Origin: Sipunculus nudus
Taxonomy: Eukaryota > Annelida > Sipuncula > Golfingiida > Sipunculidae
Length of the DNA stretch: 64,000 nucleotides
Direction: 5' to 3'
NCBI GenBank assembly: GCA_026874595.1
Contig: CM049306.1
Coordinates: 62,504,019 to 62,568,018 of the forward strand
Shown: positions 1 through 15,000 of the stretch, one piece after another
How the letters are laid out: every line of letters begins with the position of its first letter
How positions within the stretch are numbered: the first letter of the stretch is position 1
Position numbers and translations under genes: made by a program
Notes under the pieces: model-generated
Told to the model about the DNA's origin: nothing
What the model saw: the letters and a program-made list of their open reading frames with translations, nothing else
Database searches by the model: none

Positions 1-3000
1 CTACATGGGGGAGTAACACATACGATATAGATACCTACACTATCAAGGTCAGAAAGCCTGCCTACATGGGGGAGTAACACATGCGATATAGATAACTACA
101 CTATCAAGGTCAGAAAGCCTGCCTACATGGGGGAGTAACACATACGATATAGATACCTACACTATCTAGGTCAGAAAGCCTGCCTACATGGGGGAGTAAC
201 ACATACGATATAGATACCTACACTATCAAGGTCAGAAAGCCTACCTACATGGGGGAGTAACACATACGATATAGATACCTACACTATCAAGGTTAGAAAG
301 CCTGCCTACATGGGGGAGTAACACATACGATATAGATACCTACACTATCAAGGCCAGAAAGCCTGCCTACATGGGGGAGTAACACATACGATATAGATAC
401 CTGGACTATCAAGGTCAGAAAGCCTGCCTACATGGGGGAGTAACACATACGATATAGATACCTACACTATCAAGGTCAGAAAGCCTGCCTACATGGGGGA
501 GTAACACATACGATATAGATACCTACACTATCAAGGTCAGAAAGCCTGCCTACATGGGGGAGTAACACATACGATATAGATACCTACACTATCAAGGTCA
601 GAAAGCCTGCCTACATGGGGGAGTAACACATACGATATAGATACCTACACTATCTAGGTCAGAAAGCCTGCCTACATGGGGGAGTAACACATACGATATA
701 GATACCTACACTATCAAGGTCAGAAAGCCTACCTACATGGGGGAGTAACACATACGATATAGATACCTACACTATCAAGGCCAGAAAGCCTGCCTACATG
801 GGGGAGTAACACATACGATATAGATACCTGGACTATCAAGGTCAGAAAGCCTGCCTACATGGGGGAGTAACACATACGATATAGATACCTACACTATCTA
901 GGTCAGAAAGCCTGCCTACATGGGGGAGTAACACATACGATATAGATACCTACACTATCAAGGCCAGAAAGCCTGCCTACATGGGGGAGTAACACATACG
1001 ATATAGATACCTACACTATCAAGGTCAGAAAGCCTGCCTACATGGGGGAGTAACACATACGATTGATACCTACACTATCAAGGTCAGAAAGCCTGCCTAC
1101 ATGGGGGAGTAACACATACGATATAGATACCTACACTATCAAGGCCAGAAAGCCTGCCTACATGGGGGAGTAACACATACGATATAGATACCTGGACTAT
1201 CAAGGTCAGAAAGCCTGCCTACATGGGGGAGTAACACATACGATATAGATACCTACACTATCAAGGTCAGAAAGCCTGCCTACATGGGGGAGTAACACAT
1301 ACGATATAGATACCTACACTATCAAGGCCAGAAAGCCTGCCTACATGGGGGAGTAACACATACGACATAGATACCTACACTATCAAGGTCAGAAAGCCTG
1401 CCTACATGGGGGAGTAACCCATACGATATAGATACCTACACTATCAAGGTCAGAAAGCCTGCCTACATGGGGGAGTAACACATACGATATAGATACCTAC
1501 ACTATCAAGGTCAGAAAGCCTGCCTACATGGGGGAGTAACACATACGATATAGATACCTACACTATCAAGGCCAGAAAGCCTGCCTACATGGGGGAGTAA
1601 CACATACGATATAGATACCTGGACTATCAAGGTCAGAAAGCCTGCCTACATGGGGGAGTAACACATACGATATAGATACCTACACTATCAAGGTCAGAAA
1701 GCCTGCCTACATGGGGGAGTAACACATACGATATAGATACCTACACTATCAAGGTCAGAAAGACTGCCTACATGGGGGAGTAACACATACGATATAGATA
1801 CCTACACTATCTAGGTCAGAAAGCCTGCCTACATGGGGGAGTAACACATACGATATAGATACCTACACTATCAAGGTCAGAAAGCCTGCCTTCATGGGGG
1901 AGTAACACATACGATATAGATACCTACACTATCTAGGTCAGAAAGCCTGCCTGCATGGGGGAGTAACACATACGATATAGATACCTACACTATCAAGGTC
2001 AGAAAGCCTGCCTACATGGGGGAGTAACACATACGATATAGATACCTGGACTATCAAGGTCAGAAAGCCTGCCTACATGGGGGAGTAACACATACGATAT
2101 AGATACCTGCACTATCAAGGTCAGAAAGCCTGCCTACATGGGGGAGTAACACATAAGATATAGATACCTACACTATCAAGGTCAGAAAGCCTGCCTACAT
2201 GGGGGAGTAACACATACGATATAGATACCTACACTATCAAGGTCAGAAAGCCTGCCTACATGGGGGAGTAACACATACGATATAGATACCTACACTATCA
2301 AGGTCAGAAAGCCTGCCTACATGGGGGAGTAACACATACGATATAGATACCTACACTATCAAGGTCAGAAAGCCAGCCTACATGGGGGAGTAACACATAC
2401 GATATAGATACCTACACTATCAAGGTCAGAAAGCCTGCCTACATGGGGGAGTAACTCATACGATATAGATACCTACACTATCAAGGTCAGAAAGCCAGCC
2501 TACATGGGGGAGTAACACATAAGATATAGATACCTACACTATCAAGGTCAGAAAGCCTGCCTACATGGGGGAGTAACACATACGATATAGATACCTGGAC
2601 TATCAAGGTCAGAAAGCCTGCCTACATGGGGGAGTAACACATACGATATAGATACCTGGACTATCAAGGTCAGAAAGCCTGCCTACATGGGGGAGTAACA
2701 CATACGATATAGATACCTACACTATCAAGGTCAGAAAGCCTGCCTACATGGGGGAGTAACACATAAGATATAGATACCTACACTATCAAGGTCAGAAAGC
2801 CTGCCTACATGGGGGAGTAACACATACGATATAGATACCTACACTATCAAGGTCAGAAAGCCTGCCTACATGGGGGAGTAACACATACGATATAGATACC
2901 TACACTATCAAGGTCAGAAAGCCTACCTACATGGGGGAGTAACACATACGATATAGATACATACACTATCTAGGTCAGAAAGCCTGCCTACATGGGGGAG

Positions 3001-6000
3001 TAACACATACGATATAGATACCTGGACTATCAAGGTCAGAAAGCCTGCCTACATGGGGGAGTAACACATACGATATAGATACCTACACTATGTAGGTCAG
3101 AAAGCCTGCCTACATGGGGGAGTAACACATACGATATAGATACCTGGACTATCAAGGTCAGAAAGCCTGCCTACATGGGGGAGTAACACATACGATATAG
3201 ATACCTACACTATCAAGGTCAGAAAGCCTGCCTACATGGGGGAGTAACACATACGATATAGATACCTACACTATCTAGGTCAGAAAGCCTACCTACATGG
3301 GGGAGTAACACATACGATATAGATACCTACACTATCAAGGTCAGAAAGCCTGCCTACATGGGGGATTAACACATACGATATAGATACCTACACTATCAAG
3401 GTCAGAAAGCCTGCCTACATGGGGGAGTAACCCATACGATAAAGATACCTACACTATCTAGGTCAGAAAGCCTGCCTACATGGGGGAGTAACACATACGA
3501 TATAGATACCTGGACTATCAAGGTAAGAAAGCCTGCCTACATGGGGGAGTAACACATAAGATATAGATACCTACACTATCAAGGTCAGAAAGCCTGCCTA
3601 CATGGGGGAGTAACACATACGATATAGATACCTACACTATCAAGGTCAGAAAGCCTGCCTACATGGGGGAGTAACCCATACGATATAGATACCTACACTA
3701 TCTAGGTCAGAAAGCCTGCCTACATGGGGGAGTAACACATACGATATAGATACCTGGACTATCAAGGTCAGAAAGCCTGCCTACATGGGGGAGTAACACA
3801 TAAGATATAGATACCTACACTATCAAGGTCAGAAAGCCTGCCTACATGGGGGAGTAACACATACGATATAGATACCTACACTATCTAGGTCAGAAAGCCT
3901 ACCTACATGGGGGAGTAACACATACGATATAGATACCTACACTATCAAGGTCAGAAAGCCTGCCTACATGGGGGATTAACACATACGATATAGACACCTA
4001 CACTATCTAGGTCAGAAAGCCTGACTACATGGGGGTGTAACACATACGATATAGATACCTGGACTATCAAGGTCAGAAAGCCTGCCTACATGGGGGAGTA
4101 ATACATACGATATAGATACCTACACTATCAAGGTCAGAAAGCCTGCCTACATGGGGGAGTAACACATACGATATAGATACCTTGACTATCAAGGTCAGAA
4201 AGCCTGCCTACATGGGGGAGTAACACATACGATATAGATACCTACACTATCTAGGTCAGAAAGCCCGCCTACATGGGGGAGTAACACATACGATATAGAT
4301 ACCTGGACTATCAAGGTCAGAAAGCCTGCCTACATCGGGGAGTAACACATACGATATAGATACCTGGACTATCAAGGTCAGAAAGCCTGCCTACATGGGG
4401 GAGTAACACATACGATATAGATACCTACACTATCAAGGTCAGAAAGCCTGCCTACATGGGGGAGTAACACATACGATATAGATACCTACACTATCTAGGT
4501 CAGAAAGCCTACCTACATGGGGGAGTAACACATACGACATAGATACCTACACTATCAAGGTCAGAAAGCCTGCCTACATGGGGGAGTAACACATACGATA
4601 TAGATACCTACACTATCAAGGCCAGAAAGCCTGCCTACATGGGGGAGTAACACATACGATATAGATACCTACACTATCAAGGTCAGAAAGCCTGCCTACA
4701 TGGGGGAGTAACACATACGATATAGATACCTACACTATCAAGGTCAGAAAGCCTGCCTACATGGGGGAGTAACACATACGATATAGATACCTGGACTATC
4801 AAGGTCAGAAAGCCTGCCTACATGGGGGAGTAACACATACGATATAGATCCCTACACTATCAAGGTCAGAAAGCCTGCCTACATGGGGGAGTAACACATA
4901 CGTTATAGATACCTACACTATCAAGGTCAGAAAGCCTGCCTACATGGGGGAGTAACACATACGATATAGATACCTGGACTATCAAGGTCAGAAAGCCTGC
5001 CTGCATGGGGGAGTAACACATACGATATAGATACCTTCACTATCAAGGTCAGAAAGCCTGCCTGCATGGGGGAGTAACCCATACGATATAGATACCTACA
5101 CTATCAAGGTCAGAAAGCCAGCCTACATGGGGGAGTAACACATAAGATATAGATACCTACACTATCAAGGTCAGAAAGCCTGCCTACATGGGGGAGTAAC
5201 ACATACGATATAGATACCTGGACTATCAAGGTCAGAAAGCCTGCCTACATGGGGGAGTAACACATACGATATAGATACCTGGACTATCAAGGTCAGAAAG
5301 CCTGCCTACATGGGGGAGTAACACATACGATATAGATACCTACACTATCAAGGTCAGAAAGCCTGCCTACATGGGGGAGTAACACATAAGATATAGATAC
5401 CTACACTATCAAGGTCAGAAAGCCTGCCTACATGGGGGAGTAACACATACGATATAGATACCTACACTATCAAGGTCAGAAAGCCTGCCTACATGGGGGA
5501 GTAACACATACGATATAGATACCTACACTATCAAGGTCAGAAAGCCTACCTACATGGGGGAGTAACACATACGATATAGATACCTACACTATCTAGGTCA
5601 GAAAGCCTGCCTACATGGGGGAGTAACACATACGATATAGATACCTGGACTATCAAGGTCAGAAAGCCTGCCTACATGGGGGAGTAACACATACGATATA
5701 GATACCTACACTATCAAGGTCAGAAAGCCTGCCTACATGGGGGAGTAACACATACGATATAGATACCTACACTATCACGGTCAGAAAGCCTGCCTACATG
5801 GGGGAGTAACACATACGATATAGATACCTGGACTATCAAGGTCAGAAAGCCTGCCTACATGGGGGAGTAACACATACGATATAGATACCTACACTATCAA
5901 GGTCAGAAAGCCTGCCTACATTGGGGAGTAACACATACGATATAGATACCTACACTATCAAGGTCAGAAAGCCTGCCTACATGGGGGAGTAACACATACG

Positions 6001-9000
6001 ATATAGATACCTACACTATCAAGGTCAGAAAGCCTGCCTACATGGGGGAGTAACACATACGATATAGATACCTACACTATCAAGGTCAGAAAGCCTGCCT
6101 AAATGGGGGAGTAACACATACGATATAGATACCTACACTATCAAGGTCAGAAAGCCTGCCTACATGGGGGAGTAACCAATACGATATAGATACCTACACT
6201 ATCTAGGTCAAAAAGCCTGCCTACATGGGGGAGTAACACATACGATATAGATACCTACACTATCAAGGTCAGAAAGCCTGCCTACATGGGGGAGTAACAC
6301 ATACGATATAGATACCTGGACTATCAAGGTCAGAAAGCCTGCCTACATGGGGGAGTAACACATACGATATAGATACCTGGACTATCAAGGTCAGAAAGCC
6401 TGCCTACATGGGGGAGTAACACATACGATATAGATACCTACACTATCAAGGTCAGAAAGCCTGCCTACATGGGGGAGTAACACATACGATATAGATACCT
6501 ACACTATCTAGGTCAGAAAGCCTACCTACATGGGGGAGTAACACATACGATATAGATACCTACACTATCAAGGTCAGAAAGCCTGCCTACATGGGGGATT
6601 AACACATACGATATAGATACCTACACTATCAAGGTCAGAAAGCCTGCCTACATGGGGGAGTAACCCATACGATATAGATACCTACACTATCTAGGTCAGA
6701 AAGCCTGCCTACATGGGGGAGTAACACATACGATATAGATACCTGGACTATCAAGGTAAGAAAGCCTGCCTACATGGGGGAGTAACACATAAGATATAGA
6801 TACCTACACTATCAAGGTCAGAAAGCCTGCCTACATGGGGGAGTAACACATACGATATAGATACCTACACTATCAAGGTCAGAAAGCCTGCCTACATGGG
6901 GGAGTAACCCATACGATATAGATACCTACACTATCTAGGTCAGAAAGCCTGCCTACATGGGGGAGTAACACATACGATATAGATACCTGGACTATCAAGG
7001 TCAGAAAGCCTGCCTACATGGGGGAGTAACACATAAGATATAGATACCTACACTATCAAGGTCAGAAAGCCTGCCTACATGGGGGAGTAACACATACGAT
7101 ATAGATACCTACACTATCTAGGTCAGAAAGCCTACCTACATGGGGGAGTAACACATACGATATAGATACCTACACTATCAAGGTCAGAAAGCCTGCCTAC
7201 ATGGGGGATTAACACATACGATATAGACACCTACACTATCTAGGTCAGAAAGCCTGACTACATGGGGGTGTAACACATACGATATAGATACCTGGACTAT
7301 CAAGGTCAGAAAGCCTGCCTACATGGGGGAGTAATACATACGATATAGATACCTACACTATCAAGGTCAGAAAGCCTGCCTACATGGGGGAGTAACACAT
7401 ACGATATAGATACCTGGACTATCAAGGTCAGAAAGCCTGCCTACATGGGGGAGTAACACATACGATATAGATACCTACACTATCTAGGTCAGAAAGCCTG
7501 CCTACATGGGGGAGTAACACATACGATATAGATACCTGGACTATCAAGGTCAGAAAGCCTGCCTACATCGGGGAGTAACACATACGATATAGATACCTGG
7601 ACTATCAAGGTCAGAAAGCCTGCCTACATGGGGGAGTAACACATACGATATAGATACCTACACTATCAAGGTCAGAAAGCCTGCCTACATGGGGGAGTAA
7701 CACATACGATATAGATACCTACACTATCTAGGTCAGAAAGCCTACCTACATGGGGGAGTAACACATACGACATAGATACCTACACTATCAAGGTCAGAAA
7801 GCCTGCCTACATGGGGGAGTAACACATACGATATAGATACCTACACTATCAAGGCCAGAAAGCCTGCCTACATGGGGGAGTAACACATACGATATAGATA
7901 CCTACACTATCAAGGTCAGAAAGCCTGCCTACATGGGGGAGTAACACATACGATATAGATACCTACACTATCAAGGTCAGAAAGCCTGCCTACATGGGGG
8001 AGTAACACATACGATATAGATACCTGGACTATCAAGGTCAGAAAGCCTGCCTACATGGGGGAGTAACACATACGATATAGATACCTACACTATCAAGGTC
8101 AGAAAGCCTGCCTACATGGGGGAGTAACACATACGATATAGATACCTACACTATCAAGGTCAGAAAGCCTGCCTACATGGGGGAGTAACACATACGATAT
8201 AGATACCTGGACTATCAAGGTCAGAAAGCCTGCCTGCATGGGGGAGTAACACATACGATATAGATACCTTCACTATCAAGGTCAGAAAGCCTGCCTGCAT
8301 GGGGGAGTAACCCATACGATATAGATACCTACACTATCAAGGTCAGAAAGCCAGCCTACATGGGGGAGTAACACATAAGATATAGATACCTACACTATCA
8401 AGGTCAGAAAGCCTGCCTACATGGGGGAGTAACACATACGATATAGATACCTGGACTATCAAGGTCAGAAAGCCTGCCTACATGGGGGAGTAACACATAC
8501 GATATAGATACCTACACTATCAAGGTAAGAAAGCCTGCCTACATGGGGGAGTAACACATACGATATAGATACCTACACTATCAAGGTCAGAAAGCCTGCC
8601 TACATGGGGGAGTAACACATACGATATAGATACCTACACTATCAAGGTCAGAAAGCCTGCCTACATGGGGGAGTAACACATACGATATAGATACCTGGAC
8701 TATCAAGGTCAGAAAGCCTGCCTGCATGGGGGAGTAACACATACGATATAGATACCTGGACTATCAAGGTAAGAAAGCCTGCCTGCATGGGGGAGTAACC
8801 CATACGATATAGATACCTACACTATCAAGGTCAGAAAGCCAGCCTACATGGGGGAGTAACACATAAGATATAGATACCTACACTATCAAGGTCAGAAAGC
8901 CTGCCTACATGGGGGAGTAACACATACGATATAGATACCTGGACTATCAAGGTCAGAAAGCCTGCCTACATGGGGGAGTAACACATACGATATAGATACC

Positions 9001-12000
9001 TACACTATCAAGGTCAGAAAGCCTGCCTACATGGGGGAGTAACACATACGATATAGATACCTACACTATCAAGGTCAGAAAGCCAGCCTACATGGGGGAG
9101 TAACACATACGATATAGATACCTGGACTATCAAGGTCAGAAAGCCTGCCTGCATGGGGGAGTAACACATACGATATAGATACCTTCACTATCAAGGTCAG
9201 AAAGCCTGCCTGCATGGGGGAGTAACCCATACGATATAGATACCTACACTATCAAGGTCAGAAAGCCAGCCTACATGGGGGAGTAACACATAAGATATAG
9301 ATACCTACACTATCAAGGTCAGAAAGCCTGCCTACATGGGGGAGTAACACATACGATATAGATACCTGGACTATCAAGGTCAGAAAGCCTGCCTACATGG
9401 GGGAGTAACACATACGATATAGATACCTACACTATCAAGGTCAGAAAGCCTGCCTACATGGGGGAGTAACACATACGATATAGATACCTGGACTATCAAG
9501 GTCAGAAAGCCTGCCTACATGGGGGAGTAACACATACGATATAGATACCTACACTATCTAGGTCAGAAAGCCTGCCTACATGGGGGAGTAACACATACGA
9601 TATAGATACCTGGACTATCAAGGTCAGAAAGCCTGCCTACATCGGGGAGTAACACATACGATATAGATACCTGGACTATCAAGGTCAGAAAGCCTGCCTA
9701 CATGGGGGAGTAACACATACGATATAGATACCTACACTATCAAGGTCAGAAAGCCTGCCTACATGGGGGAGTAACACATACGATATAGATACCTACACTA
9801 TCTAGGTCAGAAAGCCTACCTACATGGGGGAGTAACACATACGACATAGATACCTACACTATCAAGGTCAGAAAGCCTGCCTACATGGGGGAGTAACACA
9901 TACGATATAGATACCTACACTATCAAGGCCAGAAAGCCTGCCTACATGGGGGAGTAACACATACGATATAGATACCTACACTATCAAGGTCAGAAAGCCT
10001 GCCTACATGGGGGAGTAACACATACGATATAGATACCTACACTATCAAGGTCAGAAAGCCTGCCTACATGGGGGAGTAACACATACGATATAGATACCTG
10101 GACTATCAAGGTCAGAAAGCCTGCCTACATGGGGGAGTAACACATACGATATAGATACCTACACTATCAAGGTCAGAAAGCCTGCCTACATGGGGGAGTA
10201 ACACATACGATATAGATACCTACACTATCAAGGTCAGAAAGCCTGCCTACATGGGGGAGTAACACATACGATATAGATACCTGGACTATCAAGGTCAGAA
10301 AGCCTGCCTGCATGGGGGAGTAACACATACGATATAGATACCTTCACTATCAAGGTCAGAAAGCCTGCCTGCATGGGGGAGTAACCCATACGATATAGAT
10401 ACCTACACTATCAAGGTCAGAAAGCCAGCCTACATGGGGGAGTAACACATAAGATATAGATACCTACACTATCAAGGTCAGAAAGCCTGCCTACATGGGG
10501 GAGTAACACATACGATATAGATACCTGGACTATCAAGGTCAGAAAGCCTGCCTACATGGGGGAGTAACACATACGATATAGATACCTGGACTATCAAGGT
10601 CAGAAAGCCTGCCTACATGGGGGAGTAACACATACGATATAGATACCTACACTATCAAGGTCAGAAAGCCTGCCTACATGGGGGAGTAACACATAAGATA
10701 TAGATACCTACACTATCAAGGTCAGAAAGCCTGCCTACATGGGGGAGTAACACATACGATATAGATACCTACACTATCAAGGTCAGAAAGCCTGCCTACA
10801 TGGGGGAGTAACACATACGATATAGATACCTACACTATCAAGGTCAGAAAGCCTACCTACATGGGGGAGTAACACATACGATATAGATACCTACACTATC
10901 AAGGTCAGAAAGCCTGCCTACATGGGGGAGTAACCCATACGATATAGATACCTACACTATCTAGGTCAAAAAGCCTGCCTACATGGGGGAGTAACACATA
11001 CGATATAGATACCTACACTATCAAGGTCAGAAAGCCTGCCTACATGGGGGAGTAACACATACGATATAGATACCTGGACTATCAAGGTCAGAAAGCCTGC
11101 CTACATGGGGGAGTAACACATACGATATAGATACCTGGACTATCAAGGTCAGAAAGCCTGCCTACATGGGGGAGTAACACATACGATATAGATACCTACA
11201 CTATCAAGGTCAGAAAGCCTGCCTACATGGGGGAGTAACACATACGATATAGATACCTACACTATCTAGGTCAGAAAGCCTACCTACATGGGGGAGTAAC
11301 ACATACGATATAGATACCTACACTATCAAGGTCAGAAAGCCTGCCTACATGGGGGATTAACACATACGATATAGATACCTACACTATCAAGGTCAGAAAG
11401 CCTGCCTACATGGGGGAGTAACCCATACGATATAGATACCTACACTATCTAGGTCAGAAAGCCTGCCTACATGGGGGAGTAACACATACGATATAGATAC
11501 CTGGACTATCAAGGTAAGAAAGCCTGCCTACATGGGGGAGTAACACATAAGATATAGATACCTACACTATCAAGGTCAGAAAGCCTGCCTACATGGGGGA
11601 GTAACACATACGATATAGATACCTACACTATCAAGGTCAGAAAGCCTGCCTACATGGGGGAGTAACCCATACGATATAGATACCTACACTATCTAGGTCA
11701 GAAAGCCTGCCTACATGGGGGAGTAACACATACGATATAGATACCTGGACTATCAAGGTCAGAAAGCCTGCCTACATGGGGGAGTAACACATAAGATATA
11801 GATACCTACACTATCAAGGTCAGAAAGCCTGCCTACATGGGGGAGTAACACATACGATATAGATACCTACACTATCTAGGTCAGAAAGCCTACCTACATG
11901 GGGGAGTAACACATACGATATAGATACCTACACTATCAAGGTCAGAAAGCCTGCCTACATGGGGGATTAACACATACGATATAGACACCTACACTATCTA

Positions 12001-15000
12001 GGTCAGAAAGCCTGACTACATGGGGGTGTAACACATACGATATAGATACCTGGACTATCAAGGTCAGAAAGCCTGCCTACATGGGGGAGTAATACATACG
12101 ATATAGATACCTACACTATCAAGGTCAGAAAGCCTGCCTACATGGGGGAGTAACACATACGATATAGATACCTGGACTATCAAGGTCAGAAAGCCTGCCT
12201 ACATGGGGGAGTAACACATACGATATAGATACCTACACTATCTAGGTCAGAAAGCCTGCCTACATGGGGGAGTAACACATACGATATAGATACCTGGACT
12301 ATCAAGGTCAGAAAGCCTGCCTACATCGGGGAGTAACACATACGATATAGATACCTGGACTATCAAGGTCAGAAAGCCTGCCTACATGGGGGAGTAACAC
12401 ATACGATATAGATACCTACACTATCAAGGTCAGAAAGCCTGCCTACATGGGGGAGTAACACATACGATATAGATACCTACACTATCTAGGTCAGAAAGCC
12501 TACCTACATGGGGGAGTAACACATACGACATAGATACCTACACTATCAAGGTCAGAAAGCCTGCCTACATGGGGGAGTAACACATACGATATAGATACCT
12601 ACACTATCAAGGCCAGAAAGCCTGCCTACATGGGGGAGTAACACATACGATATAGATACCTACACTATCAAGGTCAGAAAGCCTGCCTACATGGGGGAGT
12701 AACACATACGATATAGATACCTACACTATCAAGGTCAGAAAGCCTGCCTACATGGGGGAGTAACACATACGATATAGATACCTGGACTATCAAGGTCAGA
12801 AAGCCTGCCTACATGGGGGAGTAACATATTCGATATAGATACCTACACTATCAAGGTCAGAAAGCCTGCCTACATGGGGGAGTAACACATACGATATAGA
12901 TACCTACACTATCAAGGTCAGAAAGCCTGCCTACATGGGGGAGTAACACATACGATATAGATACCTGGACTATCAAGGTCAGAAAGCCTGCCTGCATGGG
13001 GGAGTAACACATACGATATAGATACCTTCACTATCAAGGTCAGAAAGCCTGCCTGCATGGGGGAGTAACCCATACGATATAGATACCTACACTATCAAGG
13101 TCAGAAAGCCAGCCTACATGGGGGAGTAACACATAAGATATAGATACCTACACTATCAAGGTCAGAAAGCCTGCCTACATGGGGGAGTAACACATACGAT
13201 ATAGATACCTGGACTATCAAGGTCAGAAAGCCTGCCTACATGGGGGAGTAACACATACGATATAGATACCTACACTATCAAGGTCAGAAAGCCTGCCTAC
13301 ATGGGGGAGTAACACATACGATATAGATACCTACACTATCAAGGTCAGAAAGCCTGCCTACATGGGGGAGTAACACATACGATATAGATACCTACACTAT
13401 CAAGGTCAGAAAGCCTGCCTACATGGGGGAGTAACACATACGATATAGATACCTGGACTATCAAGGTCAGAAAGCCTGCCTGCATGGGGGAGTAACACAT
13501 ACGATATAGATACCTGGACTATCAAGGTAAGAAAGCCTGCCTGCATGGGGGAGTAACCCATACGATATAGATACCTACACTATCAAGGTCAGAAAGCCAG
13601 CCTACATGGGGGAGTAACACATAAGATATAGATACCTACACTATCAAGGTCAGAAAGCCTGCCTACATGGGGGAGTAACACATACGATATAGATACCTGG
13701 ACTATCAAGGTCAGAAAGCCTGCCTACATGGGGGAGTAACACATACGATATAGATACCTACACTATCAAGGTCAGAAAGCCTGCCTACATGGGGGAGTAA
13801 CACATAAGATATAGATACCTACACTATCAAGGTCAGAAAGCCTGCCTACATGTTGGAGTAACACATACGATATAGATACCTACACTATCAAGGTCAGAAA
13901 GCCTGCCTACATGGGGGAGTAACCCATACGATATAGATACCTACACTATCTAGGTCAAAAAGCCTGCCTACATGGGGGAGTAACACATACGATATAGATA
14001 CCTACACTATCAAGGTCAGAAAGCCTGCCTACATGGGGGAGTAACACATACGATATAGATACCTGGACTATCAAGGTCAGAAAGCCTGCCTACATGGGGG
14101 AGTAACACATACGATATAGATACCTAGACTATCAAGGTCAGAAAGCCTGCCTACATGGGGGAGTAACACATACGATATAGATACCTACACTATCAAGGTC
14201 AGAAAGCCTGCCTACATGGGGGAGTAACACATACGATATAGATACCTACACTATCTAGGTCAGAAAGCCTACCTACATGGGGGAGTAACACATACGATAT
14301 AGATACCTACACTATCAAGGTCAGAAAGCCTGCCTACATGGGGGAGTAACACATACGATATAGATACCTACACTATCAAGGTCAGAAAGCCTGCCTACAT
14401 GGGGGAGTAACCCATACGATATAGATACCTACACTATCTAGGTCAGAAAGCCTGCCTACATGGGGGAGTAACACATACGATATAGATACCTGGACTATCA
14501 AGGTAAGAAAGCCTGCCTACATGGGGGAGTAACACATAAGATATAGATACCTACACTATCAAGGTCAGAAAGCCTGCCTACATGGGGGAGTAACACATAC
14601 GATATAGATACCTACACTATCAAGGTCAGAAAGCCTGCCTACATGGGGGAATAACCCATACGATATAGATACCTACACTATCTAGGTCAGAAAGCCTGCC
14701 TACATGGGGGAGTAACACATACGATATAGATACCTGGACTATCAAGGTCAGAAAGCCTGCCTACATGGGGGAGTAACACATAAGATATAGATACCTACAC
14801 TATCAAGGTCAGAAAGCCTGCCTACATGGGGGAGTAACACATACGATATAGATACCTACACTATCTAGGTCAGAAAGCCTACCTACATGGGGGAGTAACA
14901 CATACGATATAGATACCTGGACTATCAAGGTCAGAAAGCCTGCCTACATGGGGGAGTAACACATACGATATAGATACCTACACTATCAAGGTCAGAAAGC

